The notes under the pieces are model-generated. The model was not told the DNA's origin. It did not search any database and saw only the letters and a program-made list of their open reading frames with translations. From positions 76,141-140,140 of the forward strand of contig NW_003126890.1 of the NCBI RefSeq assembly GCF_000003605.2: a stretch of DNA of 64,000 nucleotides, in the 5' to 3' direction. This DNA comes from Saccoglossus kowalevskii. Its lineage: Eukaryota; Hemichordata; Enteropneusta; Harrimaniidae. Position 1 is the first letter of the stretch, and each line of letters starts with the position of its first letter. The translations under genes were made by a program, and so were the position numbers. Shown here piece by piece: positions 11,271 to 30,277 of the stretch.

Positions 11271-14130
11271 TAGACTTCAATGACTACAACTCCTTTTATG
11301 AACCCACTAAAAATATAGTAAATTTTCTGAGACATAAAAAAAACGTGTAAAAAAAATATGTTTGCAATTTATGATTCATCACATAGTTTCAGTGCTGAAG
11401 CAACACTGTGGGGTAAATTGTTGGCTGCAAGAAGCTCTTCGGCCTATACAACTCGTGATGATAAATCTTCGGCATTTTTTTAATGATATGTCCAACCCGT
11501 AGCTGTACACCATTGTTCAAAAACAGAGACTACACGTACTAATACAATAAGTTAACTAAATTTGGCTGATACACTTGGAACAAAACAGTGATATATGCCG
11601 TCATTAACGTGAAGAATGCAAAACTAATGAACCAAACTAGGAAAGTACAGTGTGGTGTTGTCGTGTCAATCCCGTTCGATCCCCACACTTTACTAACTGA
11701 GCGAAAATTAGCACAAGACAAACTGCCTATTCAGGACCACCACATCATTCAGAGAGAGACTACCATTACATTATTGTTTCAATGTTGTTTTAATATTTAA
11801 CATCAGGTGCTTGAACGCGATCTTCATTACACCATCGCGGAAAAACCGAATAAAAGCCTGCCTATTTATAACAACCTGTTTTGGTTGGCTGCTGTTGAGC
11901 CGAGACGGCATAACTTCACGATTGACATTTAAAGCTCGTTGCGACCTAAATGCATCTTACTATGCATTACTCATTACGGAGTCAAGCGATTTAAACAATG
12001 ATAATTATTTTAATTAATGCTGTTTGTTTTGTTATGTTTTAATCTACGATCATAAATCTATTAACTTCCAAAATTTAGGGGGTTCGACAAATCCGGCTAA
12101 ATAAATAATCGATGAAAATAAAAAAATAAAAAATGTGCAAATGAAAGCGTTACATAACTATTTAAAGTTGGCTTGAAATTAATTCCTGTGAAAAACTATA
12201 CATTCATGTCATAGAATATAAATGCAATTATATTACACAATAAAACACGTACATTCCACCCTATTACTCAACCTAATAGTTTAATATTGATGCGTTGGTA
12301 AAAGCCATGTTAATTATTACATACAGATTTACTCATATATCTTGCATGCAAATTGAAACTAACACAGGAAGTATGGTGTTTGTCATTTGGTTTTAGTAAT
12401 TCATCTCGTTACTTCAGATTATTATCTACTTTCGTTTGTGGGTGTACGTGGGTGTGTGTGCATCATGTTGCTGTCGGTGTTCTCGTGGCATTTTATATAT
12501 AATTTGTCTGCCTGTTGAACGCAAGTAGAATACAAGTTCATTATTATATTAAATATTTATATTGTGTGCAATACCATTAGTTTTTCTCAATGGCACTGTG
12601 TTATTATTGTTTCTAAAATATGTTAATGTAATTTCTGAATGTCAGTCGATTTATCTTTTGTTTGTATTGCTTGACGGTCAACTCCGACAGATAAAATCTC
12701 TATAAACCTCCTGGAAACGTAGTATTTACCACAAATTCTCCCTTCAATTTTCATTAATTTATGCATTCCATACACAAATGTAAAATGAATTTTAAGACAT
12801 TGAAAAAGGTTTGTATCTGTCCTAGTCAGTTGATATTGCTTGCTGACAATACGCCCAGGAACCAGATCAAAAGTAAACCAGACAATTTAAAAAAGTGTTA
12901 CATCAATGGCATTGATATGTGTCGAGAGACTCAGATTGTGGGCGAGGTAAAGGCCCGATAAAACTCTGGACAGAGCAGTGCAAGAGAGTGAGTAGTTAGA
13001 AATAATTGGAGACTACTTATTACAAAGCACAACACAAGAATATATGATTGTGCAAATATATTCCAATATCGCAATATTCCATTCCATCCGCATTCGAATC
13101 AATCTAGGCAGTTGAATGACGTCAATAATAAATTGGTATTGAGCCAGATTGAACTGTACAAATGTGACGCTATCACAATGTAGTATTCAGTCAGTATGTG
13201 CCATACCACTCCTAGCAATTATACAAATTAATGCTACTTTCTCTAACACGATTATGTCGATGAAGACACAGGATAGAACAATGATGTGATATTATTGTGT
13301 ACATTCAGCTAGATTTAGGGGTTCGTACATCACTATGAAAGGTTTGCAATCCGGATGTCACAAGATTCATAGCTCTGTAAAGCCGTTGTAATGTTGTGTT
13401 TTCATGGAATACAGCGTACATGTAGTAGATATACACAAAACACGGGATCATTGATGAGATGGAGTAAAAAGACGGGAACACTGGGACAAGATATGTTAAA
13501 AAATCTACGCATAAATATATGTCCACAAAACACATTTCATGTACCATATCTCTTTATCTTTTTTATTTAAGAACATGTTATTATGCAACATGCAATATTG
13601 CGTACTTGATTGATTGGTCAAATATGTGACATTGCAAGGGCAAATTTCATTTTTTTCACAATTTCCCGATAAAAACTGAATGAACATATATAAAGTATTG
13701 GAACTCTAAACTAAAAAACTATTAGTATCTTTAATCAGTGTTCAATTGCCTATCGTACATCATTATACACTTTTTGAAATTTATCAAATCTAAGAGTAAA
13801 TGATTATTGGAGAACGGCAGAACAACATTTATTGTCTATTTATCGCTTATCGAAGCTACCAGTTCTTTTCCGGTGCTATTTTTAAATTTGCCGGCTTTCT
13901 GTATGTTCATTCAAATTCAATGTAGATTAAGCTATGATGTGTTTTTGGGTATCATGCTGCCCATGCGACAGAGCTGTCACGATCAGTAAAATACGTAGGT
14001 AAATAAAACGGTATTTAAGGTATCTCTATTTGTTTCTTTTTGTAGCGTTTCACAGAGGGCGTTATTTAACTTCAATAGATTGAAACGTGATATATAAAGA
14101 TAAGAAGAAAGTTCCAATGTTTTGCGAAGC
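11271..14130. other. No gene seen upstream of the GPCR
   Basis: Short unrecognised frames only. The last 200 bp before the GPCR start contains no obvious upstream coding exon. A CACAGAGGGCGTT word lies at about 14048 (see findings). A GTTCGATCCC word near 11673 is not part of a tRNA. Confidence 0.4.
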
Positions 14131-15201
14131 ATGGTGAATATCACTAATCCGAAGAAAATAATTGTATATTTCACATCTGGACCAATCACGTGGATCGACA
14201 TTTGTCTTGTTATAATTGGCATCACAGGGCTTGTCGGAAACAGTTTGGTCTGTATCGTTTTTTTGTCAATAAAGAAACTGCGAACAACGACAAATTATTT
14301 CATCGTTAGTTTGTCTGTTGCCGACTTGATTTCATCGCTGCTTTTTCTAGTCCGTACCATTAAGATTTCAATTCCAGGCGGAGTTGCTGGTGAGCTGTAC
14401 TGTAGACTGTTCTACTCTGGGGCTCTTACTTGGATTTGCGTTAAAGCATCTGTTTTTAACTTGGTTGCAGTTACTATTGAACGTCTATGTGCCATTGTGT
14501 ATGCCATAAAGCACAAGGTATATTTCACAAAATCAAGAGCAATTGTACTTTTAACATTTGTTTGGATTTGTGCATTTGTCTTGGAAAGTTTTCTGTTTTA
14601 TATGTACGCATATAAAAATGGACAGTGCATTTCCGGCTGGCCAAGTGACGCATTCAGAAAGTTTGTTTCAGTTGTAAATTTGACGGTGTCGTATATTATA
14701 CCTTTGTTTGTCATACTAGTGGCATATACGAAGGTATTGATTTATCTGAAAACACATGCAAAATCTATTTCCAGGGACAACCAATCGAATACAAACACTG
14801 CGTACACACTGCTGAGAACTCGCCGAAAATTGGTGAAGCTACTACTATTTGTGTGTGTAATTTTCAATATATGTTGGATGCCTATACACTTTGTATTTTT
14901 AGCTTATAACTTTGATGCACCGTTGGACTATGATGCAAACTATTTTCAGTTTTGTATTTTACTTGGCTATGCTAACTCTTGCGTGAACCCGTTTATTTAC
15001 GCATTTAAGAGTGATCACTTTAGAAGAGGAATTCTGTTCATATTTTGCGGTAAGAAAACAAGGGGGAATTCGATTACAAATGTACCGACAGGGATCGCAT
15101 GGCCAGCAAGTAGTATCAATCCTCAATTACGAACTGGTAGGACCCCTCTACAGGAAAATTGTGTCACACAGACTGTTGGTATATCAACAATTTCATCCTG
15201 A
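14131..15201 (+). CDS. Class A (rhodopsin-like) G-protein-coupled receptor
   Basis: An intronless 356-residue seven-transmembrane receptor. The ATG at 14131 has a purine at -3 and G at +4. The open frame extends only three codons further upstream, without another ATG. Landmarks: an N-glycosylation site N3-I-T; TM1 with GNSLV (N37 = N1.50); TM2 with LSVADL (D65 = D2.50); C91 before TM3, pairing with C166 in the second extracellular loop; ERL at 117-119 in place of DRY; W145 in TM4; Pro in TM5 (SYIIPLF); CWMP in TM6; NPFIY in TM7. The C-terminal tail is about 60 residues and Ser/Thr-rich. These are the signatures of family A. The aromatic-rich TM6-TM7 region suggests a peptide or orphan receptor, but I cannot name the ligand. 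A single-exon structure is common for such receptors and also fits a retrocopy. No related receptor is next to it. Confidence 0.93.
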   Translation: MVNITNPKKIIVYFTSGPITWIDICLVIIGITGLVGNSLVCIVFLSIKKLRTTTNYFIVSLSVADLISSLLFLVRTIKISIPGGVAGELYCRLFYSGALTWICVKASVFNLVAVTIERLCAIVYAIKHKVYFTKSRAIVLLTFVWICAFVLESFLFYMYAYKNGQCISGWPSDAFRKFVSVVNLTVSYIIPLFVILVAYTKVLIYLKTHAKSISRDNQSNTNTAYTLLRTRRKLVKLLLFVCVIFNICWMPIHFVFLAYNFDAPLDYDANYFQFCILLGYANSCVNPFIYAFKSDHFRRGILFIFCGKKTRGNSITNVPTGIAWPASSINPQLRTGRTPLQENCVTQTVGISTISS

Positions 15202-16595
15202 GTCCATACCCATGTACTGGTGTTACATATATTATTATACATTGTGCTTATTAATTCATTTTCATTTTCCTGAATTTATATTCTGATACATTTAAAAATT
15301 TCTATTCTCGTGATATTAAACTATATAATAATTGAGACGGTTTAGATACGATTAGGAAACTATAATGTTAATTCTCGATGTGGTTACCGCCCTCTAGTGA
15401 CAAATTTGAACACTTATGTCTTGTGATGAGAGGAAAGTCGGACAAAAAACAATGGTTTCGCTTTCTTGGTGTTGACATTTCGCATTGGAAATAGTTCACC
15501 TTTTGATTTTCGAGTTTCGCCATTTATTGATTCTTTGTTGTGTTTGAGTATTTGTATTGTCAGTAATATTTACCTTGTCTATGTATTTGATACTTTCACT
15601 CAATACTAATTCGGTATTTGCATGTGACTCGCTATTATGTGTTCATGCCCTGTATTGCCACTCGATGGTACAGACGTGTAGGAAGTTCATCTTTCATTGT
15701 GGTCATCTCTCTTTGAGTATTTATTTTCCTAAATCTTCACTAGTAGCCAATGAGGTAAATATAACTTTAGAGGGTATCCATCGCAGCAATATTATTTTGG
15801 TTATTTGAGTCAAGATTTACTTGTCATTGAAAAATGCACGTGTTTGAGCACGTCGTACAACTAGCCATGTGTTGCTGATATGTATTGTATATCATTATTC
15901 TGAAATGAATTGTGTTGTTACAGTTATTGGATATTATTCATATTTGTATTTGTCTGTATTTTTCAGTTTTTACAGATCTTAAGATTGTGAATACGATGTT
16001 CATAAATGTGCTTGGTTTCACACTACAGATGGTTTGCTGCAGTTTGTATAGCAGACCGGAATTATCGTTATGAATAAATCACAGCTCAAGTATATGAAAT
16101 TCTTGTAGACTTGTCACTTGTGAAGTAAACCCCTTGGTGACACATCTGACTAATGTTTAAACCCACGCATGGACACAATCAATATTATTTGGTATTATTA
16201 TATCACTTTTGAATGTTACTGTATTCGAACTTGTAACACTCAGTTTCAGATGTCGAACACTTCCTAGTGCAAATTACACTGTTATTAACACCTAGAACTT
16301 AAGTGTTACCTCCGTTTTGTGTCGCTAACCTCATTGCTATTATATGTCATTGCCCATTCATCAACAAATAAATTTGAATTTGTATGACCTTGTACTGAAA
16401 GGGTACCAAATTGCGCATGTGATGAACAATTGAATAATGTTGACCGTATTTTAGTCTGAATGTTAAAGGTCAACGTTACAGTTTTATTTGTTCATATACG
16501 TGGTGCCATGTTTACCTTATATATCACGTTTATAGAATTTAATACAAATTACGATTTCTTACATATAATTTCCTTTCATCGGATCAATTTGAATA
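15202..16595. other. Probable GPCR 3' UTR and spacer
   Basis: No other gene seen. A 15-bp reverse CTCF-like word (ACCGCCCTCTAGTGA) lies at 15386-15400. Confidence 0.4.
16073..16078 (+). terminator. Candidate polyadenylation signal of the GPCR
   Basis: AATAAA about 870 bp after the GPCR stop codon. Another AATAAA-like word occurs near 16366. Neither can be confirmed without transcripts. Confidence 0.3.
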
Positions 16596-16599
16596 AATT

Positions 16600-18118
16600 C
16601 TTTGATTATATGTCAAATAACTCTCCACACCACCACATACAATCTTTCTTTAATTATGTAAGTTGATTTTCCATACCACCACATGCACACTTTTTAATTA
16701 TATGTCAAATGACTTTCCACATAATCTCATAATCTTTTTTTTTTATTATATACCAGATGCTTTCCACATCATCACATACATTCTTTCTTTAGTCATATGT
16801 CAGAAGACTTCCCACACCACCACATACACATAATCTTTGATTATATGTCAGATAACTTTCCACACCACCACATACACATATTCTTCGATTATACATCCGT
16901 TGATTTTCCACACCAGCACATACAATCTTTCTTTGATTATATGTCAGCTGACTTTTCACACCACCACCACATACAATCTTTCTTTGATTATATGTCAGCT
17001 GACTTTCCACACCACCACCACATACAATCTTTCTTTGATTATATGTCAGCTTACTTTCCACACCACCACATACAATCTTTATTTGATTATATGTCAGTTG
17101 ACTTTCCACACGACCACATACAATCTTTCTTTGATTATATGTCAGTTGACTTTTCACACCACCACATACAATCTGTATTTGATTATATGTCAGCTTACTT
17201 TCCACACTACCACATACAATCTTTATTTGATTATATGTCAGCTTACTTTCCACACCACCACATACAATCTTTATTTGATTATATGTCAGATGACTTTCCA
17301 CACCACCACATACAATCTTTCTTTGATTATATGTCAACTTACTTTCCAAACCACCACATACAATCTTTATTTGATTATATGTCAGTTGACTTTCCACACT
17401 ACCACATACAATCTTTCTTTGATTATATGTCAGTTGACTTTTCACACCACCACACACAATCTTTTTTTGATTATATGTCAGTTGACTTTTCACACCACCA
17501 CATACAATCTTTCTTTGATTATATGTCAGCTTACTTTCAACACCACCACATACAATCTTTATTTGATTATATGTCAGTTGACTTTCCACACTACCACATA
17601 CAATCTTTTTTTGATTATATGTCAGTTGATTTTTCACACCACCACATACAATCTTTCTTTGATTATATGTCAGCTTACTTTCCACACCACCACCACATAC
17701 AATCTTTCTTTGATTATATGTCAGCTTACTTTCCACACCACCACATACAATCTTTATTTGATTATATGTCAGCTTACTTTCCACACCACCACATACAATC
17801 TTTCTTTGATTATATGTCAGCTTACTTTGCACACCACCACATAAATCTTTCTTTGATTATTTGTCAGTTGACTTTCCACACTACCACATACAATCTTTCT
17901 TTGATTATATGTCAGATGACTTTCCACACCACCACATACAATCTTTCTTTGATTATATGTCAGCTTACTTTCCAAACCACCACATACAATCTTTATTTGA
18001 TTATATGTCAGTTGACTTTCCACACCACCACATAAATCTTTCTTTGATTATTTGTCAGCTTACTTTCCACACTACCACATACAATCTTTTTTTGATTATA
18101 TGTCAGAGGACTTTCCAA
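16600..18118. repeat. 48-bp minisatellite, about 31 copies
   Basis: Unit (48 bp): GATTATATGTCAGTTGACTT, TCCACACCACCACATACAAT, CTTTCTTT. Sporadic 51-bp units have an extra CAC in the CACCAC run (about 16961, 17007, 17690), and shortened units ending in 'ataaatctt' occur at about 17840 and 18030. The first five or six copies (16600-16830) are strongly diverged, the middle is homogeneous, and the right edge decays at 18118. Because 48 and 51 are multiples of three and the unit has no stop in several phases, the array is open for 335-412 codons in two forward frames and 347 in one reverse frame. I read it as non-coding: three frames are equally open, variants do not favour synonymous changes, and there is no promoter or splice context. 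Confidence 0.95.
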
Positions 18119-18593
18119 ATGTCTTGTGACTTTCAACACATTTACGCACAAAATATAAACCGGTAATCCATTCCTATATGACAAATAGATGCAAACAGAT
18201 CTTGTCATCTGTATTTTACGACATTATAAGTTTTTCAAATAATGCATCAAGAAATCCAGACTCTTTATTCCCAGTCTTTACTTACTGACGGGGTGAAGAG
18301 CCGTCTTCCCCGCCAAGGGGTCATGTTGTATGTCAAGTGATGTTGAAGCGTCAAATGGTAAAGTGTTAAGATTCCCTGACTGGTTAACCAGATTATGCTA
18401 GTTGTGAATCACGGCCTTTTACTCTAAGTGACTTTTTTTGGCTTGAAAGTCTTTAATATATTGTTGATGGAGGCTGTTGAGATATAATTCACATCCTAAA
18501 ATGAGGCATATTGGTCACAATGAATTTTGGGGTTATATTGCCCATTCTTCCTTCTATTACATGCACATGGTCTAGTCATATCTCGAATAAAAT

Positions 18594-19180
18594 CGTTATA
18601 TATATATATATATAATATAATATATACACTGAATGAACAGTGGGTTATATAGGCATATTTTAAGCACTGTTACATACATAATTCAATCAATGCTATATCG
18701 AAGACATTGGACAAGATAAATGGCGAGCATATTAAATATATACATGGTCAAGGGAATCAAACCTCATGTTATACAATATCTCTAGCATTGGTGTAGACAG
18801 TAACCAATGTTATATTGAAGGCGTTGGACAAGAAATATGACATATTATATGACCACATATGGACATTAAATCACAGCATATATGCATATCTTTAATTAAC
18901 AACTTATATTACAGATGGAAACATATAATCAATTCTATAGTGAAGGCTTTGGATAATATAAATAGTCAACATATTGAATGGCCTTATATCATTATGCGAA
19001 CTCATTAAATATGCAGATTGAGAAATGTACGCAGTGATATAATAACAGTATGGACAACATATTAGATGACCATATATGGCGATAGAACGCCATTAAATGA
19101 GTATGAATCAAGCTTTATTTCAGATAGAGACATACTACCAACGATATATTTAAGGGACTAGGTGACAGATATGTTAAACA
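18594..19180. repeat. TA tract and degenerate ~115-125-bp tandem repeat
   Basis: A (TA)n tract at about 18596-18630 is followed by a diverged repeat. Its marker phrase (atgYtatatYgaagRcRttggacaag) recurs at about 18692, 18808 and 18930. 'Gaccatatatggcgat' type phrases follow at about 18850 and 19070. The copies are old and insertion-rich. Confidence 0.55.
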
Positions 19181-19814
19181 TATCAGATGAGATTACATGC
19201 TGCTATTCACATATTTATTATTAATTAATTATTATTGCTCTTTATAAAAGGGGAAAGATTTAAGTTTAGAATGATCAGAGACTCATACATGCTTATTAAT
19301 CTAAAAAATGATGCATGTCATATAAGTATATGTACGTATATGTATTGTATTATATTCACATACACTGTACATTGGTAACTTTTACTAGCAAAGGATCACT
19401 TAGAGCGCATCATCAACCACATGATTAACTGCTTGCTACATTAATACTCGTAATTTGTATAAGCTGTATGATACATCGCGGGTCGTATATAGTTGGGTTG
19501 GGTTGTTTGTGGTTCTACCATGCATTGGCATTATCCTGCAGACATTAAAACTCAAAGGTATACCACGCAGACAATTCTAGTTTTGAGACTTGCTGGTTTA
19601 CACTATTTACACTCTATTATAGGTCTACGTGTATTTATAACATTAAATGATCGTGACATCCCCAATCTTCAGTCAACTTACTTATGTTTCTCAGTACAAG
19701 AATCCGAACTCCCAAGTCACCAGGTAAAAAAATGGATTATCAATGCTCTATCAAGTAAAACTTACACAGAATTGGAGCACCAACATGACTGGAGATGACA
19801 ATTTAAACTATGAC

Positions 19815-20012
19815 TTCATAAAAAATACACACAACACGTACATTAAACATATGAAGTACAAACGCTATATATATAGTAATTTTAGTCATGTTTTTACCTG
19901 TATGTAAGAATTAAAATTATCAGGAAACATCTACATTTCATAAAAAATACACACAACACGTACATTAAACATATGAAGTACAAACGCTATATATATAGTA
20001 ATTTTAGTCATG
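19815..20012. repeat. Perfect 76-bp direct repeat
   Basis: Bases 19815-19890 and 19937-20012 are identical over 76 bp, starting TTCATAAAAAATACACACAA and ending TTTTAGTCATG, offset by 122 bp. The 46 bp between them are unrelated. The perfect identity indicates a recent duplication or an assembly artefact. Confidence 0.9.
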
Positions 20013-22861
20013 ATTTTAATTAACATACATTGCGAGTGGGACGGAAGTGCGTTTCCATAGCAATCCGCTGGAATTGAAGTACATACATATAAGTATAACA
20101 TTAGTAATGACTGACCTCGATAACATCGAGGTTCATCATTTGCGCCTGGTATGAAATTTCTTGTCTCTCGCCTGTATCGATTGTTTTGAAATAGATACAG
20201 TAAGATACACAGATATCTATACCTCGACACCGTAAGTATATCACATTACGTGTTGGCCTACATCGCATTCATAACATGTCGAGTGCACAATTTGTAACAT
20301 ATATTTCGGCAAAATAATGATTGGAAATATTATAAAATTGCAGTATAGGTATGACTAAATCCATTTTAAATGATTTAATAACACCAGAATAACCAGCTAT
20401 TCAATTTACATTCAACAGTATGCATTCACGTAATATGCATGCATTGAACAACATTCATAACAGGCATTCTAATGCATTTTATTGCTTGTTGTTTTGAATG
20501 TATCGATGTGTATTCTATAAATGTACAGTACTATCACACTGTTAAGCATTTTACCATTGATGGAAACCACATAATAAGATTTCGCAATAGTATGACAATG
20601 GCTATTCCAGTGCTGCTATTTGTGCTATTCTTCTAATTACGTTGAAAACACGGACGTCTTGTTCAAATCGAACGTTTTTTATCGGCGTTTCTTTATTCAT
20701 TCTCCGTGCCGTCGCTATTAGGTTTCTGTAATTGCATTCAGGGGATGTGCCTTGTCTACATCTAAACGTTACACAATTGAGAACGTGGGCGTTTGTGATT
20801 GCTATGAAACAATTCACATATGAGGTTATACAATTCTAGTCAATCCTGTGTTTGTATCTGCTTTTGTGTTCTCTCTCAGTTATCAGTACGATTTGACAAA
20901 AAAAATGTATTATCCAGTTGTTTCTCATAAAAACATACAAACCCATTTGTATCAATTTCCGCGGCAAATACTGTTAGGGAAGTTAAACATGCCATAGGTG
21001 AGAATTATTTTTAAATTCAATAAATGCGAACTAATAAACAAGATAAAAAAACACCTGATAATGGTCATAGAGGTGGTTAGAGTATCATAGAAAAGCGTTG
21101 TGTGTAACGTAAAGCATCACGGTAGTTGTGCCTTGTCGTGTTCGATTTGGGTCACATGACGTAAACAACGCGATACATAGTTTTAACCGAAATTCGAATT
21201 GAAATTACTTGTGTATATGCCAGTAGAAAACTTTACTTGAATATGAACTACTCGACGCATTGTGATTATACATGTAATATAAGTGTATTCCAATATTATT
21301 ACTAGATTGTATTACATAAAGAGTGGACGAATCAGGTTGCTGTTTCTCTTCAAGGTTCTCAAGTAAAAAATGACGACGCGAACAAAAAAATTATATTTGG
21401 CCATGATGTTGTTCAGTGCGTCTCGTTGCAATATGTTAATTTATGTTTATTATTCTAATAAAATATATTAATAATAACCGATAACTTTGCTGTTGTGAAT
21501 TGACAAAACAAATAAAATGAGCCAAGATCGTGTAATTATTCTTTATATTAAAAATAAGAATAACAACATAACAGCATATGTATTTACTATCACTGTAATA
21601 TTAATATGTGCATAATACATAACGTTACACACAATGAACATGAGCTGTCAAACATTCATGATTTTTTTTATCTTATATCGTTAATGTGATATGAATAACA
21701 AATTTGTTTATTTGCCGTTGCTAGGATACTGGTAAAACACACGGGCTAACAAGATCTCTCTGGTGTATTAATGTGTGAGAGTGAACCCTGGGATACTCAG
21801 TGACTGCATTCATATCTAGGTATGTTTTGATCACAATTACCGTTCTAGTATCAGACACAAATATTCGAGTTTAAAAAAAAGTGTGTATTTTAATGTCCTT
21901 GATCATTTGTGCGCAATGATAAAAGCATATACGGCATTCTCAGCAACAAGTGATTTGTATTGATTATATCCGGTGCGATACAATGGTTTCAAATTGGCAA
22001 CGTAACCAACAGATTGTATAGACTATGATTCGGATATTCATTATATGTAAATTAAACCTTGTTTAAAATTGTGTCCAGTAATGAAGTGAATATGTATATT
22101 AATTCTATTCAAACTAATTCCCGATTTATATTTCCAAGAAATTCGAAGTGCCCCACCGATATTGATGCAATGCAATCTTTGTTGACGTGTCTTTGTGATC
22201 TAAATCAATTTTTAGACTTACTTGATTTAGTTACAACATCGGTTTTCTCGGCAAACACTGCGTTGCCATATAGTCGTACATAAATATGCATTTATCAATT
22301 AATAATCATTTATCTTTATAGAAACCCTTTTCGAATGTGTTACAATGGAAACTTTCTTTTCTTTTCTTGTCACGTACTCGTGTACGTAGTAATATCAGTG
22401 TTTTACATTCTGTGAACAATGAACGCAATGGGTATAATGGGTTTTTTATCACCAGCGAAAAAAGCGAAATTGAAACCCAGTGAGTAATTGATGCATTTAC
22501 ACTAGAGAATTATGAAATGCCAACTAGTTGATAGGACAAGTATTACATGCCCGAATTATCTCACCCAGCCACTACACAACTAGCCCCTGTATATCGTAGC
22601 CGGCCATCCCTTCGTAGGAATGGTACTGAACCACGACTTGTTATAGAATGTTGAAAAGCTTTAAATTGATTTACGTTGTACCTGAACCAACACTTTTTGT
22701 AGGGATCGTTAATTTGCTCACTGTTGAATGCAATTAAACCGACAACCAGCAACGTTTGTATTTCCTCTCGTGAGAATAGAATTCTTCAATATCAAGTATA
22801 GCTTAAATGTGGTGTGACTGTGAACGGGCGGATACCCCCATATACGTACCGTAATAGAAAC
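20013..22861. other. No confident gene
   Basis: A small hairpin (ACCTCGA / TCGAGGT) lies at 20114-20132. A slightly GC-richer patch at 20602-20817 is open for 71 codons on the minus strand (starts MNCFIAIT, ends with a basic helix-like stretch), unrecognised. A 74-codon frame at 22059-22283 (+) is likewise unrecognised. The last part should contain the promoter and 5' UTR of the lectin gene, but I see no clear TATA box. Confidence 0.4.
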
Positions 22862-28126
<5,265 letters not shown>

Positions 28127-28255
28127 CAATCAGGAAATTGACATTTCTCCTCTGAGGATATATCCACGTACATATATCTGTTAGTGAAATGAACACACAC
28201 ATAAACATCCCTTATAATTTCTTACCATAAATAGTTCAGGGCGATTTACTGCTTG

Positions 28256-28261
28256 AATAAA
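28256..28261 (+). terminator. Candidate polyadenylation signal of the lectin gene
   Basis: AATAAA 130 bp after the stop codon, the first such hexamer downstream. Confidence 0.45.
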
Positions 28262-30106
28262 TGCGCTGAATGTATTTATTTAGGTCCCCACCTGTATCGT
28301 GAATAATATAATAATTGAATAATGCTAATGTTAACACAATCAGCATAACAAATGATCTATTTAATAGTAAGTAAAACAACTAGTGTTATTATTGAAATTA
28401 TACAATTTTTATTATGAGACCATTTGACTATTGTACTCAATATTGTTCTAGTTTGATTTAGGCCTTGACACATTTGACACATAGGCGCAACATTTTTATT
28501 ATATTTTAATATATGTCATAAGTAACAAATATAATATCTCACTGGTTGCGGTCTAATTACAAACCTTTGGTGACGAATAGTGTGATTCTTCTGTGGAACA
28601 CCCAACATGAAAATGGTATGCGATTAGATGAGAACGATCCCAAGGCGTGTTCTTGTTTTGCTATTATACAATGACGATTCTGGAATCTTTGACTTGGGAC
28701 GTCAGAATGGACAAGCGAATAGTGTACAATTATTTTTGGTCAAGGCGAATTGCCTGCATTGAAGGTTATAGACAGAAACTCTCACAATTGGCTATCTCAT
28801 TCATATTCATTCCATTGGATTTTGCATGGATGGATTCTGTAATATGGAGTATAATGTATGTGTACATTGCTTTGTGTAGTTGACGAAAACTGTGGGGTTT
28901 GTTATAGAATGGATACATATTACAAGGCTGTTGAATTCATTCCGAACTTATAGTTCAAGAAAACTGGCAAATAATCTACGGAGAATGTAACGAAGTTGAC
29001 GTCAGAAATGAATTATACATTCAGTTAAATTAAAAGATTTGGCAACGATTGTACCACATTGCAAGGATCAATCATAATAAATGTATAAACCAGCTATTGG
29101 AAACAGATTTGGATTTGGTTTAACTTTACAATTCAATTTTTAAAATTAGTGCAATTGACATTATGTTTTTTGAATACCATTATATGTTTTTATTTATCAA
29201 ATAGAAATGAAAAAGTATTCTACGCACAGATATACATGTATTATATATTTTAAGAAAGCATTTGATAAGAGCACCAGTTAAAAAATATACTCTCACACTC
29301 ATAGGTTTACAAGTATGGGTTATTTTCTTATAGGGTGTCACAAAATGGCTGAACTTTATTGCTCTTATATAAATTACATGAAAAAAACAATTACACAGAC
29401 TCTTTAGTTGTAATCGTTTGTAGATTAAATTTAGCTACATCAAAATTCATAAAAAATTCAAAATGTGGTGATGCTCAGACAAATGTGTAAATGGTTTATT
29501 GAATGGCACTTGTCTTACTTTGTATATATTTATAGAGAACTTTGTCATATAACTGTGAGTGAACACTCCGACTGCTCAAGTCAATAAAGCAGCAGTCATG
29601 CTTTCATCACAGATCACGTATTTGGCAGAGCCATTGGAACATGTGCGAAAACATCACCTTGAACTTGATTGCAATTTCTCACACTATTGTGTCAATCCAC
29701 CTGTCTCATACAAATTATATTTACTTGCGTCATTGAAGACTGTTGCCATCTTCAATAAATATATTCATTGCCTTTCAATGGTATGGTTTGCCAATCAACA
29801 AACCCCAGAAATTACTGCCGAATTGTATATGCCCACTTTAATATAAATTTATGCACATTTCTACAATTATTGTATTATCAACAACTATTATAGTTGTATC
29901 AACATGGGAAATATACAACATCATGTCAATGCAATGTCTTGGCAAATTATAGTAAAATAGGCTTTATTTGACTAGTCCGTTTATTACGGTCATATAATCC
30001 AACGACACGGCTCTACTGTGATGTAAATCAGTTAAAGGAACACTGTTTCCTACGAAAATATTATCTCGATCAGTAGTGGTTCATCAATAAAAAAATATAC
30101 TACTAC
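28262..30106. other. No gene seen
   Basis: Only unrecognised short frames (78 codons at 28647-28883, 95 codons at 29559-29846), without motifs or splice support. Confidence 0.4.

Positions 30107-30161
<55 letters not shown>
30107..30161. repeat. GTT microsatellite, 18 units
   Basis: An uninterrupted GTT run directly preceded by three TAC units. Confidence 0.97.
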
Positions 30162-30162
<1 letters not shown>

Positions 30163-30277
30163 TAGATATTTGCTATATTTTTAACGACGACTACACCACC
30201 AACATTTGGATAGTGTGTTGAATGATTATAAAATACACAGCCCTAAAGATGAAGTGTCATCTCGGAATACTTGTGAG

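Noticed and set aside
11655-11700. tRNA B-box-like GTTCGATCCC
   Set aside because: No T-arm stem around it and no A box or acceptor stem at the right distance.
9855-12100. A complete 2.2-kb DNA transposon
   Set aside because: The two proposed ends share only short, gapped similarity, and no target duplication was found. Kept only as a weak terminus call.
16789-18035. Open frames of 335-412 codons (His-rich and ICQLTFHTT repeats) as genes
   Set aside because: They are translations of one 48-bp minisatellite in three different frames. No frame is favoured and there is no start or splice context.
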